A stretch of 64,000 nt of DNA from positions 933,058,007 to 933,122,006 of the forward strand of contig NC_056743.1 of the NCBI RefSeq assembly GCF_019279795.1, written 5' to 3'. A program made the translations under genes and the position numbers. Shown here one piece after another: positions 12,585 to 23,627 of this stretch. This DNA is from Protopterus annectens (lineage: Eukaryota; Chordata; Ceratodontiformes; Protopteridae). Numbering within the stretch: the first letter of the stretch is position 1; the number at the start of each line of letters is the position of its first letter. The notes under the pieces were generated by a model. The model did no database searches, was not told the DNA's origin, and was given only the letters and a program-made list of their open reading frames with translations.

Positions 12585-15256
12585 TAACAAGTGAAAACAC
12601 TGCTGGGCTGGGAGGAGGAACCTCTGACTTGTTTTGTGATGTTGACCTTGGCTTTATCATGGAAACTTGGCTTGATGATAATTTTGGCCCATCTCTAGCT
12701 GCAGCTGTTCTTTCTGGTGTCTCCCTGTTACAGTGGCTTAGAATGGTCTTGGGCTGCCAATGGTTGTCTCTTAGGTGAACATTTCCTTTGAATATGACTT
12801 TAATGTGGGAGCAAACTGTAGTTTTCTTCTCATCTACTGTATCAGATTGTGTGAAGACACTGCTTCAGGAGTTCAACTACCTTTTTGACTGAGTTTGGGT
12901 CACGAGTATCTTGCTGTGACTTCTTGCTGACTTCAGTATCTGGGTTGATGATGAGACGGTGGCTCTTGCTAAGGAATGTAAGCTGTGTCATAACATTTTT
13001 TGAGTTTTCTCAGGTCATTACCTCTGCAGCACACAGACTAGGTTGTACTTTGGACTTGATCTTCTTATTAAAAATGAAGACCCTATATATTGGGGTGGAA
13101 TTGGTCTGACTACTCTCTTGTCTGCTTTATCCAGGAGCTCCTGCACTACAGCTCACCTGATTTTCAGCTGAGGGAATTCTGTTTTAATATTACCTTTGAT
13201 AATTTTTCTGCTGTCTTTATTCGGTTCCTCATAGTGATGGTTTCACTTCCCTCGATACTATGCTACATGACTATAACAGAGTCCATGGCTCTTGGGTTTC
13301 TTACTCCAAATCATGTTTGTCTGTCTTCATTAGGAGGCATGAACCATGGTTTGACCATAGGCTTTGTCTCCTGTGACAAGAATGATGCAGGTTGGAATGT
13401 GCATGCTGTCATGTGCCATGTAGGTCTGTGGTGCGGTGAACCTGGCCTGGATGAACATTATGCTACATACCAGGCTATCTCCCATAAGAAAACAGCCTAT
13501 CTGTCCAGAGAGAGAGAGATCTTTGCAGTGGCTAGCTGACCAAATGCATTCTTCCAGCTGGTGGACAGGATGTGCAGACCAGCCTGTCTCACTACTCACT
13601 GAGCCTTGTCTACCCAACAATTCAAGTCTGTTCTTCAGTTTTTAATTGACAAGACTGTTGCCATCAGCTTTGTATTACCGCTGCCTGGGCCCATGGGTTC
13701 ATCTGTATTTGCAGGCTCTCGCTCTTCTGTTACATGATTGGTGTTTGGGATTCCTGACAATGAGGAACTGTTGACTGTTATCTCAGGTATGTGGTCTATG
13801 ACCTGTGGGATGGATCCTTGTCCATTTAGGCTGGTCCAAACCAGTCTTCATGTCATCAGTCCGATAATATTTCAGTTTCTAGTTTCCTCACTGAGGTCTG
13901 CATTTTTTCCCTCACCTTGAAGGAGGTTCTGCTTACACCTGTACTGAAGAAACTATTCTTGGATCCTGATATTTTTGAGAGCTGCTACTCAATACCTAGC
14001 CTTATATGACTGGTATGGTTATTGAGAAGGCAATTTACACCAGCTCATATCTTATCTCGTAGCTAATGAGTTCATGAATCCCTTCCCGATGGGTTTTGCA
14101 CTTATCTTTGTACTGAGACTACTTTTACCCAAGTAGTCACATCCTGTCCACCTAACAGCTTGAGAGTAGCATTAACATTCAGTACTGGTTTTTCTGGATG
14201 TTGCAGCTGCGTTTCTTACTATTGATCATACCCTTTTTATAAAATTCTTATGAACCTACTGTAGCATCTCCTCTATGGTCTGAGTGGTTTATTTCTTTCC
14301 TCTCTGGCCATGTTCAGAATATTTGTTCTACTATTTATACCTCCTCCTCATCTTCCATCTTACAGTGGAGTGCCACAGGAGTCAATCTTAAGCATTCTCC
14401 TTTTCATGGTATACATAGTACTTCTAAGGGCTATTATAAAGAAGAGGAACTTCGTCTGCCATTGCTACACTGATGATACTCAACTCTGTGATATTGTTAA
14501 ATCTTCAGGCTTCTACTTATGGAATGTCCCCAGGATAAAGTGCCTGTTATCTCAAGCTGATCTGTTGGTAGTCGGCTATGTCCTGGTCTTTTCTCACCTG
14601 GAGTATTGCACTGCCATCTGTCTGGGATTCTTGACACCGAACTTGTGTTTGCAGTTAGAACAGAATTCTACTACCAGGTTGCAAACTAGTACTCAGTGTT
14701 ACCAAAACATTATACCTGTTATGCATAATGTACAGTAGCTCCTGATATGATACAGAATTATTTTCATGGTCCAGGTATTTGTTTATCTGTCCAGTCATGG
14801 CTTGGGTCCCTTTTACCTAAAGGACCTGGTGTTGCTCTATTGTCCCTCTCTGGTCTTGTGTTCATCTTACCAGAACCTGCTTGTAGTTCCACAGGTGCAC
14901 TTAGAAAGACATGGTATTTGTTCCTTTGCCTTTTAGGCTCCACAGCAATGAAACTTGCCGTATACGTGACTTTGGGAATGTCTTACTTTGACAGGCTTCT
15001 GCAAGTTGCTTAAAATGTACCTGTGTGAAATGGCTTTTGACAGTACGGTCTGCTTTTATTTTAAATATATTTTTTGCATTTTTTAATTTACACCCATCAC
15101 TGGATACGCTCTCTAACCTAGAATTCTAACTGTAATATTACACATTTTTTGTCTTTGTATATTTGTATGTGATCTGTTTTCATTCACTTTAATTTACTTT
15201 ATGCCTCATTGTAACCAGTGATTTGTTTAAAAATGTCTAAATAAAGTTGAAGGTGA
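12585..15256 (+). mobile_element. L2-clade LINE, old degraded copy
   Basis: Plus strand. Fragments occur in the right order for L2: an endonuclease phrase near 12640 (DLGFIMETWLDDN), the endonuclease end near 13045-13130 (RLGCTLDLIF, then SDYSLVCF), and the RT block from 14360 (GVPQESILSILLF). The YTDDTQLCD catalytic box is at about 14470, where the usual YADDTQL has Ala replaced by Thr. The C-terminal SHLEYCTAICLGF and TRLQTST follow near 14600-14690. The 3' end is near 15250 at TAAATAAAGTTGAAGG. Multiple stops and frame changes make this an old copy. The L2 call rests on the C-terminal block, which is distinctive for that clade. Confidence 0.7.
14310..14738 (+). pseudogene. RT and C-terminal segment of the L2 ORF, longest open remnant
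   Basis: A 142-codon open stretch holding the RT catalytic box (HCYTDDTQLCD) and the L2 C-terminal landmark (FSHLEYCTAICLGF). It starts inside the domain, so it is a remnant and not a gene. The same frame does not continue past 14738; the next part of the C-terminal domain (VVPQVHLERHG region, 14750-15010) is in another frame. Confidence 0.7.
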
Positions 15257-17309
15257 GGCTGAAGCATAGATGTTGATAATGATTTGGAAGAGTTTGTCTT
15301 TCTTTCTTTCTTTATGTACTACAGTTGCTCTTTAACCTTAGTTAACATCAACTTAGAAAACACATGGGGAAAAGAAATACCTGTCATAGACGAGCATATC
15401 CTGGCTCCTTGGTAGTCTATTGCCTTTAGAGTGCGTAATAAGCAATAACCACACATGCACCAGTTTAATCTTGTATTAAAACATGCTAACGAACCTCTAG
15501 AGCCCTTGTATGAACAACTGGAGAACTGATGGGGAGGTAGGTAAGACTTTCTTTCTGCACAGCTAGCCATTCTGCTTCATTGTACATTCCACTGGAAAAG
15601 ATTCCATTTGCATCCATATCACACTGTATCGGTTTTCATGGGCACTACTGTTATAAGCAAGTCCTGGAAGGGATTTCCCAATATTATTGAGACAAATTGC
15701 AAAAGCTGGAAACTATTTCCAGATTACAGTTCTTAATTTAATGTGCACTGGTTGTCAATTGTGAGAACCTGGAGTAGGGTGCCTTTGAAATTCCCACAGT
15801 GCTCCCAGGAGTGTGAATAAGAAAGTGTGAGCTAGGAAGAACAGTGTGAAAACTGAATAACAGCATATACTTGCCAGTGGTTCTGAGCCATTGAATCTAG
15901 TTTTACAAAAACTGATTTGTAATATTCATGATAATAAAGCTTTAGTCAGCAGACATCTTACACTCCCATTTCTGTCTTTGTTCTCCAAGTAACTGCATAA
16001 CACTATCCTAATAAACATCTGATTACATGTCAGTACACTGTTCTTTGATGGCCTTAATTCTTACATTGACCGTATTAAGTTATTCTGTCTACAAATCTTG
16101 TGTTCACCTCTTGAATGTATTACGAAGGAAAGGAGGAAATTACTGCTTTAAAAAATTAAAACAAGTAAAAAGGATATGTAGGTCAGATGTTATGCAGGCC
16201 CTTTACCCTGAATGCATGAAAACAGTTTCTGTCCAGTTTCACCCTTTATTCAAATTCAGCTATCAGAGGGCTTCATCATACAGTAAGGCATTAGCCTGTA
16301 TACTAAGCCTTTTACATTCAGAAACGTAACCTGTTTTATTAGCACACATTCACTTATTTATCAGTGCTGTGACAAGAACTTGCAAGTCTCCCTGTCAGTC
16401 TACTCACCACTAGGCCCATCTTGTTAGATTATAACTAGTGGCACTGATGCTGTGCTTATAACGTGTCCCTTCTCTTACTTATTTTAGTGTGATACCTCAC
16501 TAATATTTTGTTATGTACGCATCATTCTAGTGATGCATTATGTTCAAGAATATATATGAGACATTCCTGATCAGCAGTCTTGACAGAGACAGTGATAATG
16601 ACAGTATATGTTTTTAAGCTGGAAGAGGGCAGTGTGCTTACTACTACCACTAAGTATCCTTTGGGAGGACAAGCAGCCTGTTGGCCCATTCATATTGTAT
16701 GGTGGAGTAAGCAAGTTGTGGCTACAAGAGTACATATATTGAAGGGCATAAGAAGGTAAGAAGAAGATGAAAAAAATAATTAAACTAAACAATGTGTATA
16801 AAGTTTAAGTTTTTTCTGCCCCGGACAGACATTTGTCAGAGGATGCGATGGCCTGGCAGCGAATGACAGGACTTATCGAAACCAAGGATAATGCTTTTCT
16901 AGGGAAACCAAATCTGAACATTTAAAGTAAGCTGGTATCAGAAAATGCAATCCTTAAATGGATGGCAATGTGTTACTTCCCAGAAATCTAGATATGGAGT
17001 ACAAATGTACAAAAAGAAAGCACATACTAGAAAATTCAGATCTGAAGCTCTGAAATATTAAGGTTGGATTATTCCTATATCTGATTCATGTAGCTTGTCA
17101 CAAGCAGACAAATAGCTTGATTAGAAATTATATCCTATGACACAAAAGTAGTTCTCGACTGTGCCAAGGCAGGGGACCTGGGCTCAAGAATGAAAGTCAA
17201 ACAGGGATTAGTTGTGGAAGCATCTATAGTATCTCATTATTACTGTTTGTATCCATTATTAACTGTACTGTTATGAACACTAAGGAGAATCAATTCGGTC
17301 ATTAACAAT
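15257..17309. other. Intergenic, nothing recognised
   Basis: A short (CTTT)n run lies at 15297-15313. The open frames at 16027-16329 (+) and 16571-16792 (-) show no family resemblance. The last 100 bases look like decayed satellite units leading into the array. Confidence 0.4.
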
Positions 17310-18449
17310 GTGCACCCTTGTAACAGCACAGAGTACCATCAGTAACGCTGTCCATCCTTGTAACAGCACAGAATACCATCAGTAACTCTGTCCATTCTTG
17401 TAACAGCACAGAATACCATCAGTAACGCTGTCCATTCTTGTAACAGCACAGAATACCATCAGTAACTCTGTCCATTCTTGTAACCAGCACAGAATACCAT
17501 CAGTAACGCTGTCCATCCTTGTAACAGCACAGAATACCATCAGTAACTCTGTCCATTCTTGTAACCAGCACAGAATACCATCAGTAACTCTGTCCATTCT
17601 TGTAACAGCACAGAATACCATCAGTAATGCTGTCCATCCTTGTAACAGCACAGAATACCATCAGTAACTCTGTCCATTATTGTAACAGCACAGAATACCA
17701 TCAGTAACTCTGTCCATTCTTGTAACAGCACAGAATAACATCAGTAACGCTGTCCATCCTTGTAACAGCACAGAATACCATCAGTAACTCTGTCCATTCT
17801 TGTAACAGCACAGAATACCATCAGTAACTCTGTCCATTCTTGTAACCAGCACAGAATACCATCAGTAACTCTGTCCATTCTTGTAACAGCACAGAATACC
17901 ATCAGTAATGCTGTCCATCCTTGTAACAGCACAGAATACCATCAGTAACTCTGTCCATTATTGTAACAGCACAGAATACCATCAGTAACTCTGTCCATTC
18001 TTGTAACAGCACAGAATAACATCAGTAACTCTGTCCATTCTTGTAACAGCACAGAATACCATCAGTAACTCTGTCCATTCTTGTAACCAGCACAGAATAC
18101 CATCAGTAACTCTGTCCATCCTTGTAACAGCACAGAATACCATCAGTAACGCTGTCCATCCTTGTAACAGCACAGAATACCATCAGTAACTCTGTCCATT
18201 CTTGTAACAGCACAGAATACCATCAGTAACTCTGTCCATTCTTGTAACCAGCACAGAATACCATCAGTAACTCTGTCCATTCTTGTAACAGCACAGAATA
18301 CCATCAGTAATGCTGTCCATCCTTGTAACAGCACAGAATACCATCAGTAACTCTGTCCATTCTTGTAACAGCACAGAATACCATCAGTAACTCTGTCCAT
18401 CCTTGTAACCAGCACAGAATACCATCAGTAAGTCTGTCCATTCTTGTCA
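17310..18449. repeat. 40-bp tandem satellite array, about 28 units
   Basis: The unit is TGTAACAGCACAGAATACCA followed by TCAGTAACTCTGTCCATTCT, 40 bp, repeated head to tail. Variants include 41-bp units with AACCAGC, CGCTGTCCATCC versus CTCTGTCCATTC alternation, and a rare AATAACATCAG form. The 41-bp variants recur at intervals of about 161 or 241 bp, which is four or six units. The array therefore has higher-order structure. Long minus-strand open frames inside it are a by-product of the repeat. Confidence 0.97.
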
Positions 18450-18975
18450 GCAGCATGGAATACCTATGACATCACTAATTGTGTACATTTTTGATATCAG
18501 CATGGAATACCAATGAAATTACTAACTGTGTGTGCTCTTATCAACAACATGGAATACTAATGACATCATTAGCTTTATGCAATCTTGTAAAAAATAGATA
18601 ATACCAAGGATATAGTTTTATAGACAAGTACTAGGCTAGCTACTTTTGTGGGTCATTTTAAGCCTAGCCAATTTCCCTGTTCAGAATTTGAATCAAACCC
18701 TGTATCTTAGCTCTGAGAGGTAAACACCTTAACCATTATGCCAACCCCCAACCTCCAATGATATGAGTAACTGTGTACATTCTTTTTGGAAGCATGGAAT
18801 ATCTATGACACCACTGAACATGTACATTCTTGTCCATATCCTGGAATGCCAGTTAAATCACTAACCATCTGCATTCTTAGCAACAGCATAGCACATCAAT
18901 TACATCACTAACTGTGCTTTATCAGTAGCATGGAACACCAGTGACTGTGTACATTCTTAGTATGGAGTGCCACAA
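18450..18975. repeat. Diverged satellite units flanking the array
   Basis: Beyond the homogeneous array, related units of about 44-48 bp can be followed (CAGCATGGAATACCAATGA, then ACTAACTGTGT-type phrases) up to about 18975. They are much more diverged than the core and contain spacers. A SINE sits in the middle. This is the usual picture of an ageing array edge with a young centre. Confidence 0.8.
18600..18758 (-). mobile_element. tRNA-derived SINE with CR1-type tail (SINE-C)
   Basis: Minus strand, from 18757: a tRNA-like head with A-box-like TGGCATAATGGTTAAGG and B-box-like AGGGTTTGATTC, then a tail GGCTAGGCTTAAAATGACCC ending in AGCTAGCCTAGTACTTG. The tail matches the 3' end of the CR1 copies in this window (GGGCTAGGCTTATAATTGCC, then ATAGCCTAGTATGAACC at 45.87-45.93 kb). 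It is inserted in the decayed part of the satellite. It has no coding capacity and would have depended on CR1 enzymes. Confidence 0.75.
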
Positions 18976-19023
18976 CAGAACTGGCCACTGGAGGAAGGAC
19001 CACTCATAAATGCAGCTGGTAGC

Positions 19024-19411
19024 ACATTTTGCCAAATTCAGTGGTCTGAATGAAGCAAGCATGATATTATCAGTCTATTATAGGGTATCATTTCTCAATG
19101 GATGCTGAGCTTTAAAGTACTGGTCTGTGCTCTGTTAAGGCCAGGCCATTTCCATGGCCCATATCAGCTAGGAAAATGATGGCATGTGGCAGAATGTTTT
19201 GTGCAAGGTGGGATGTGACATTTTGCCAAATTCAGTGGTCTGAATGAAGCAAGCATGATATTATCAGTCTATTATAGGGTACCATTTCTCAATGGATGCT
19301 GAGCTTTAAAGTACTAGTCTGTGCTCTGTTAAGGCCAGGCCATTTCCATGGCCCATATCAGCTAGGAAAATCATGGCATGTGGCAGAATGTTTTGTGCAA
19401 GGTGGGATGTG
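19024..19411. repeat. Recent tandem duplication, 2 copies of 194 bp
   Basis: The block beginning ACATTTTGCCAAATTCAGTG at 19024 is repeated from 19218. I see about three substitutions between the copies (for example GGGTATC/GGGTACC), so the duplication is young. No gene or transposon ends were seen in the unit. Confidence 0.95.
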
Positions 19412-21316
19412 ACTGTAGAAGTAAATTCTGTTGCAGAAGGGCTACATTCTAAAGAAGTTTAGAACTATGAGTGCAATGTGACATATACTCTCTCCCTCTC
19501 TCTTACTTGCTTGTGTATCTGGCAGATTTGACATACATTGGTAGAAAAGCAAGAAAAAATCTGCACATACTATTCCTGAAATGTAAATTGGTTGAGCATT
19601 TCCGGATACTTTGTTGTCAGTCCAGCATTTTTATGTGCATTCATTTCAGGCATCAGAAAAGGCTGACTTTATGGTTTCTTTCCCTGAAATAAGTCTGTAT
19701 ATTTATATAGAGCTGTTTGAATTCATTGCTGTAGTCATATACAAGGAAACCATGTATCAGCATCTTATCCTGCTCCCATCAACTGTGTGACCCCTCCTAT
19801 GTGTTCCAACATTATCCACGGTAGCAGTTTCAGTAATTTCAGTGCTTTTTTATATTTGGATTTGATTAGTCATTTACTTACAGGCAGAATGCTTTATAGA
19901 GCCCTAATGCCCTTAATTCCAACAGAAAACAGTGGGATTAATGCTGCACATCCTGATTGGCTCTGTCAGTGTGCTAGAAACTGCTGGGACTGCAATGAAC
20001 CTGCTGTGGTCTGCTTTTCTTTGGATAAAAAAAACACACCAGCAACTTTCATTGTAGTTTTCCTTATACAAAGGGTTCATGAGCAAACACGAGCCTATGT
20101 TTTTGTGTTTGAGTATATGTGTATATGTGTGAGGTTCCCTGTGTTTTCATGTCCACCAGCAGCTTAGATTGAAAGCTTTATTTACAAAGTTCAAAAAAAG
20201 CAATAAGAATGTAATTTTAGTGTCATAATTACAGAGAAATAGCACAGATAAGTTGCTTTCAAAATGCCTCTGAGTAGCATCGACCTATGCAGGACAGAAA
20301 GGGTGCAGCATAGTATTTTCTTTTCCATGTCAATATATTAATCCTCTGCTTGTCCCCTGGCCTATTGGATGTACAGTCTTTGAACCTGACGTTTGTAGGA
20401 GAACAGATAATTAGAAAAAAGTCACTTCTTAGGATAAGTGGTTACTGACACAGCTGAAACCTTTTCTCTGATGCTGGCTTATCTTTAAATAAGTGCTTTT
20501 GTGTACCATAAAAATCAGCAAAGTTTTCTTTTAATCTCTCTCCTTTTCTGTGCCTCTGTCTCATCTTAGGTTTATTTTTTTTTCTCAGCTATTACAACTG
20601 AATCCGTGACTAGATAAGAAATGGGATATAGAAACTGTAGCACAATGGGTAATCAGTATTTGAAGAGAATCACCCTGCATTTTTTTGTGTTCTTCAGGAT
20701 ATCTGCTCTGAAACGGAATGTTAAAAATTCTAATTTACTAGATATATAAGCTATAAATCTTTTAACTGATTTGGTCACAGTTTTCTTGCTTTTTAAACTT
20801 AAGTTCTAACATTATTTCTACTTTCACTGACAGGTTTATGCTTTCTTGTATTGCCCCTTTAAATCATTCTGAATTAAAAAAAAAAAAAAAAAGCATTTCA
20901 CTTAAGGAATGGTGCCAAATGCATTATGGCTTGTAAAAGCGCAAAGCTTGCATTTCTGGCTTCCTTGTCCATGGTACAAGTGGTTTATTCCAAGATTTAC
21001 CACCACCATTAAAGGACATCATGGTGGATCCTGATTCAGAGGACCCTCCTCAGGTTCCTACACCTCTGCTTTACCAAAGCCTTTCAATGTACCCTTAATT
21101 ACTTAGTTACTCTCTGCTGTAGAAGGTTAGGTGGATTACGTCATAATAACCTGATGTATACACCATTTTTCAGATCCACCAGCAGCAGAGGTTACCCTCT
21201 GTCTATCAGCACTTTAAGTCTCTTGAACTCATACAAGCTGAGGCCACCCCAACCCTCTTCCCTGTCCCTGTTGTGAGTTATCATGTTGCCCTTAGTGGTA
21301 ATTATTACATCTTCTA
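19412..21316. other. Intergenic, nothing recognised
   Basis: Includes an A-run at 20875-20892. The 126-codon frame at 19787-20167 has no recognisable domain, lies in low-complexity context and is not called. Confidence 0.4.
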
Positions 21317-21611
21317 TACCTCTCAACCTGTTAATGCAAACAATCTGCATAAAGGTTGATAAAATGGGTGTACAAATAGGGACATATCTTAAATATTGCT
21401 CTTATAAACTTATAAAGTTGCTAGAGTAACAGGATTTGTTTTAATATACATTTTCTGAAGGATTTGAAGTCTGAAACTCAAATGTATTTCATTATTTAGT
21501 GACTTCAATCCTGAGATCATTCCAGTGATTTGTCAGGAAAAAAGAGTAACAGGCTAAAAATATGAGCCAGAAATCTGGACATTCTGCAAAAATCTGTACA
21601 GTTGAGAGGTA
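21317..21611 (+). mobile_element. TA-flanked MITE, copy 2
   Basis: Begins TACCTCTCAACC and ends CAGTTGAGAGGTA, with TA at both borders and inverted ends of about 10-12 bp. The interior aligns with the copy at 9030-9334. The ends are better preserved than in copy 1. Non-coding. Confidence 0.75.
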
Positions 21612-22929
21612 CCTCCATTGCACACTGTCCATTCACAGGTAAAGTAAGTTCATGACTTCACCCTCACCCTACCTGTCCATGATCCTGAACCCATGATGCC
21701 TTCCTTCCTACTGACACATATGCCAGCCTCTATATCCAACCACATTGTTAGTGAATGCAGCCCCTGGTCAACCCCAACCATGCAGTCAATGGTCAGAGTC
21801 CACAACTATGCTATCTGTTCTACAAATGCTTTAATCATAATAGTGTCAGTGATCAGACCCTAAAATGTCACTTCTTCTTATGGTGACTAGAATATTGTCC
21901 ATGGTATTATGTTTCACTGACTGGTTTGGCTCAGCCCTCTCTACACACTGTACAGACTCCAGAATGAGGAATACAGATCCAGCTATCTGGTTTACATCAG
22001 TATTTTGCCACTGAGGTGACTCACACCTTAGTGACATAGTGAACGGTGACCAGTTCAGCCCCCACATTCCATCCATCCTCCTCCTTGCTACCTAGATCAG
22101 ATTCTTCCCTTCTCTGCCCAAAGACAGGCTTCACTGATGGGTGTTGCATAACAGAAAATAACTATTCTTGAATACCAGCCCATGACCCTGACTAATGCAA
22201 TGAGTAAAAGATACATCAGTCTTGTAAAGAAAATGACAGAAAGGGGGGGGGGACTAACTATTGTTATATGAAGTGTTAAATCAGGTTTAAGTACAACAAT
22301 AACTTACTTCTATTACCATGTGAAAATACATTAATAGTTGTTGCAAGAGGCATGATGTTGTACTGAGTAACACAGAAAAATAAAATCAAAATCTCCCAGA
22401 TGTAAAGTTTATCACCTTGGTATTGATAAATATATTATAAGTGTTTTATACAAAGACAGTACTTTATAAAAATCTGTTTAACATAAACTCAGAGGTCAAT
22501 ACAGATATTATGGCTGCCATGAATAATTATTTAGGTATACTGAAAGGTATTTTTTTATGTTTTTCTACTGCCCTTCTGTCCACAATCATCTCTTCTCCTT
22601 GATGACCCATTTGGGCCATTTTTTCTCCTGTGACCACCAGGAGATAGGGTTAGATGAGCCACAGAGGGATTGTCATTCTACAGACTGCATAGACTTTTAG
22701 GCTCAAGAGCTTTCCTAACCAGAGAGGTGAATGTTCCCATATTTGTGCTGTTTGGTTTGTCTTGAGATGAACAGGAAGAAGGCAAGCAGCAGTGAATTGA
22801 ATAAATGTGATACTATAAAACATTAATTGCATTTGTGAAATATGGCTTTGCAAGAAAAAGTGGTTAAGAGAAACTAGACTTTTTCTGACTTATGGGTGAA
22901 CTGTAAAGTGTATACCTAAATTATGTAAC
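21612..22929. other. Intergenic, nothing recognised
   Basis: A G-run lies at about 22243-22251. No coding frame or nameable repeat was seen. The end may include more of the L1-type fragment that follows. Confidence 0.35.
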
Positions 22930-23627
22930 TGATGTTTAGAAGGACACTAAAAGGGAAAAAAATAACTGTAAGTAAAACAATTTTTGCTCTTATTAGTATT
23001 TGTAAAAAAAAAAAAACGTCATGATATAAACTGCATGTTATATAGTAATTGAAAAGCAATATACAAGGGAGCAATATAGGGCATATGTATGGCACCCAAG
23101 TATGCAGTGAAGTCCAGAAGGTTTAGGATTTTTGCTTAGAAGTGTCTGTATATGTATTTATATACCACAAGTAGACTTCAAAGAATTTTTCCTCAAGTAG
23201 ATAGTAAATATTGGAGATATGGTGGGAAAGATGTTTTAGGGATTGCAATGAAATGACAGATTTTAAAAATTCCATCAGCATACTCTGTTAGAAATATTAG
23301 CTGAGCAAATTTGTGTAACTAATGAAATCATTCTTTTGAGTTGGGGCACAAGTTCTGAATTGCCTACACATAGTAAGGTCTTGTTAAGTTTAATTCTGTT
23401 GGCTGCCAAAAAAAGTAATTACTAGAAGATAGGAATCAATGTCTAAACCAACTGAAGTTTTGAATATTGTGAAAGAAAGGAAAGAACTGGAAGAGGGATC
23501 TTTCAAAAAGGGAAGGAGCAAATTACATTGAAATAAATGGAAATTGTGGAAACAATACATGCAGAACAATGTTGAGGAGAAGAAGTGAGATTTAAGGGAG
23601 GGTAGGAATCAAACAATTTATGTAATT

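Noticed and set aside
13090-13539. 149-codon plus frame as a host exon
   Set aside because: It lies between the endonuclease and RT of the L2 element and on the same strand. It is best read as decayed L2 sequence.
17379-18334. Several minus-strand open frames of 63-90 codons with near-identical proteins
   Set aside because: They arise from the 40-bp satellite read in a lucky frame. No start context or independent support was seen.
17310-18449. Possible CRISPR-like array
   Set aside because: There are no unique spacers between repeats. Units are continuous and variant, which is an ordinary satellite in a eukaryotic genome.
19787-20167. 126-codon plus frame as a host gene
   Set aside because: No motif, no splice-site or conservation evidence, and hydrophobic/Cys-rich composition typical of chance frames in T-rich DNA.
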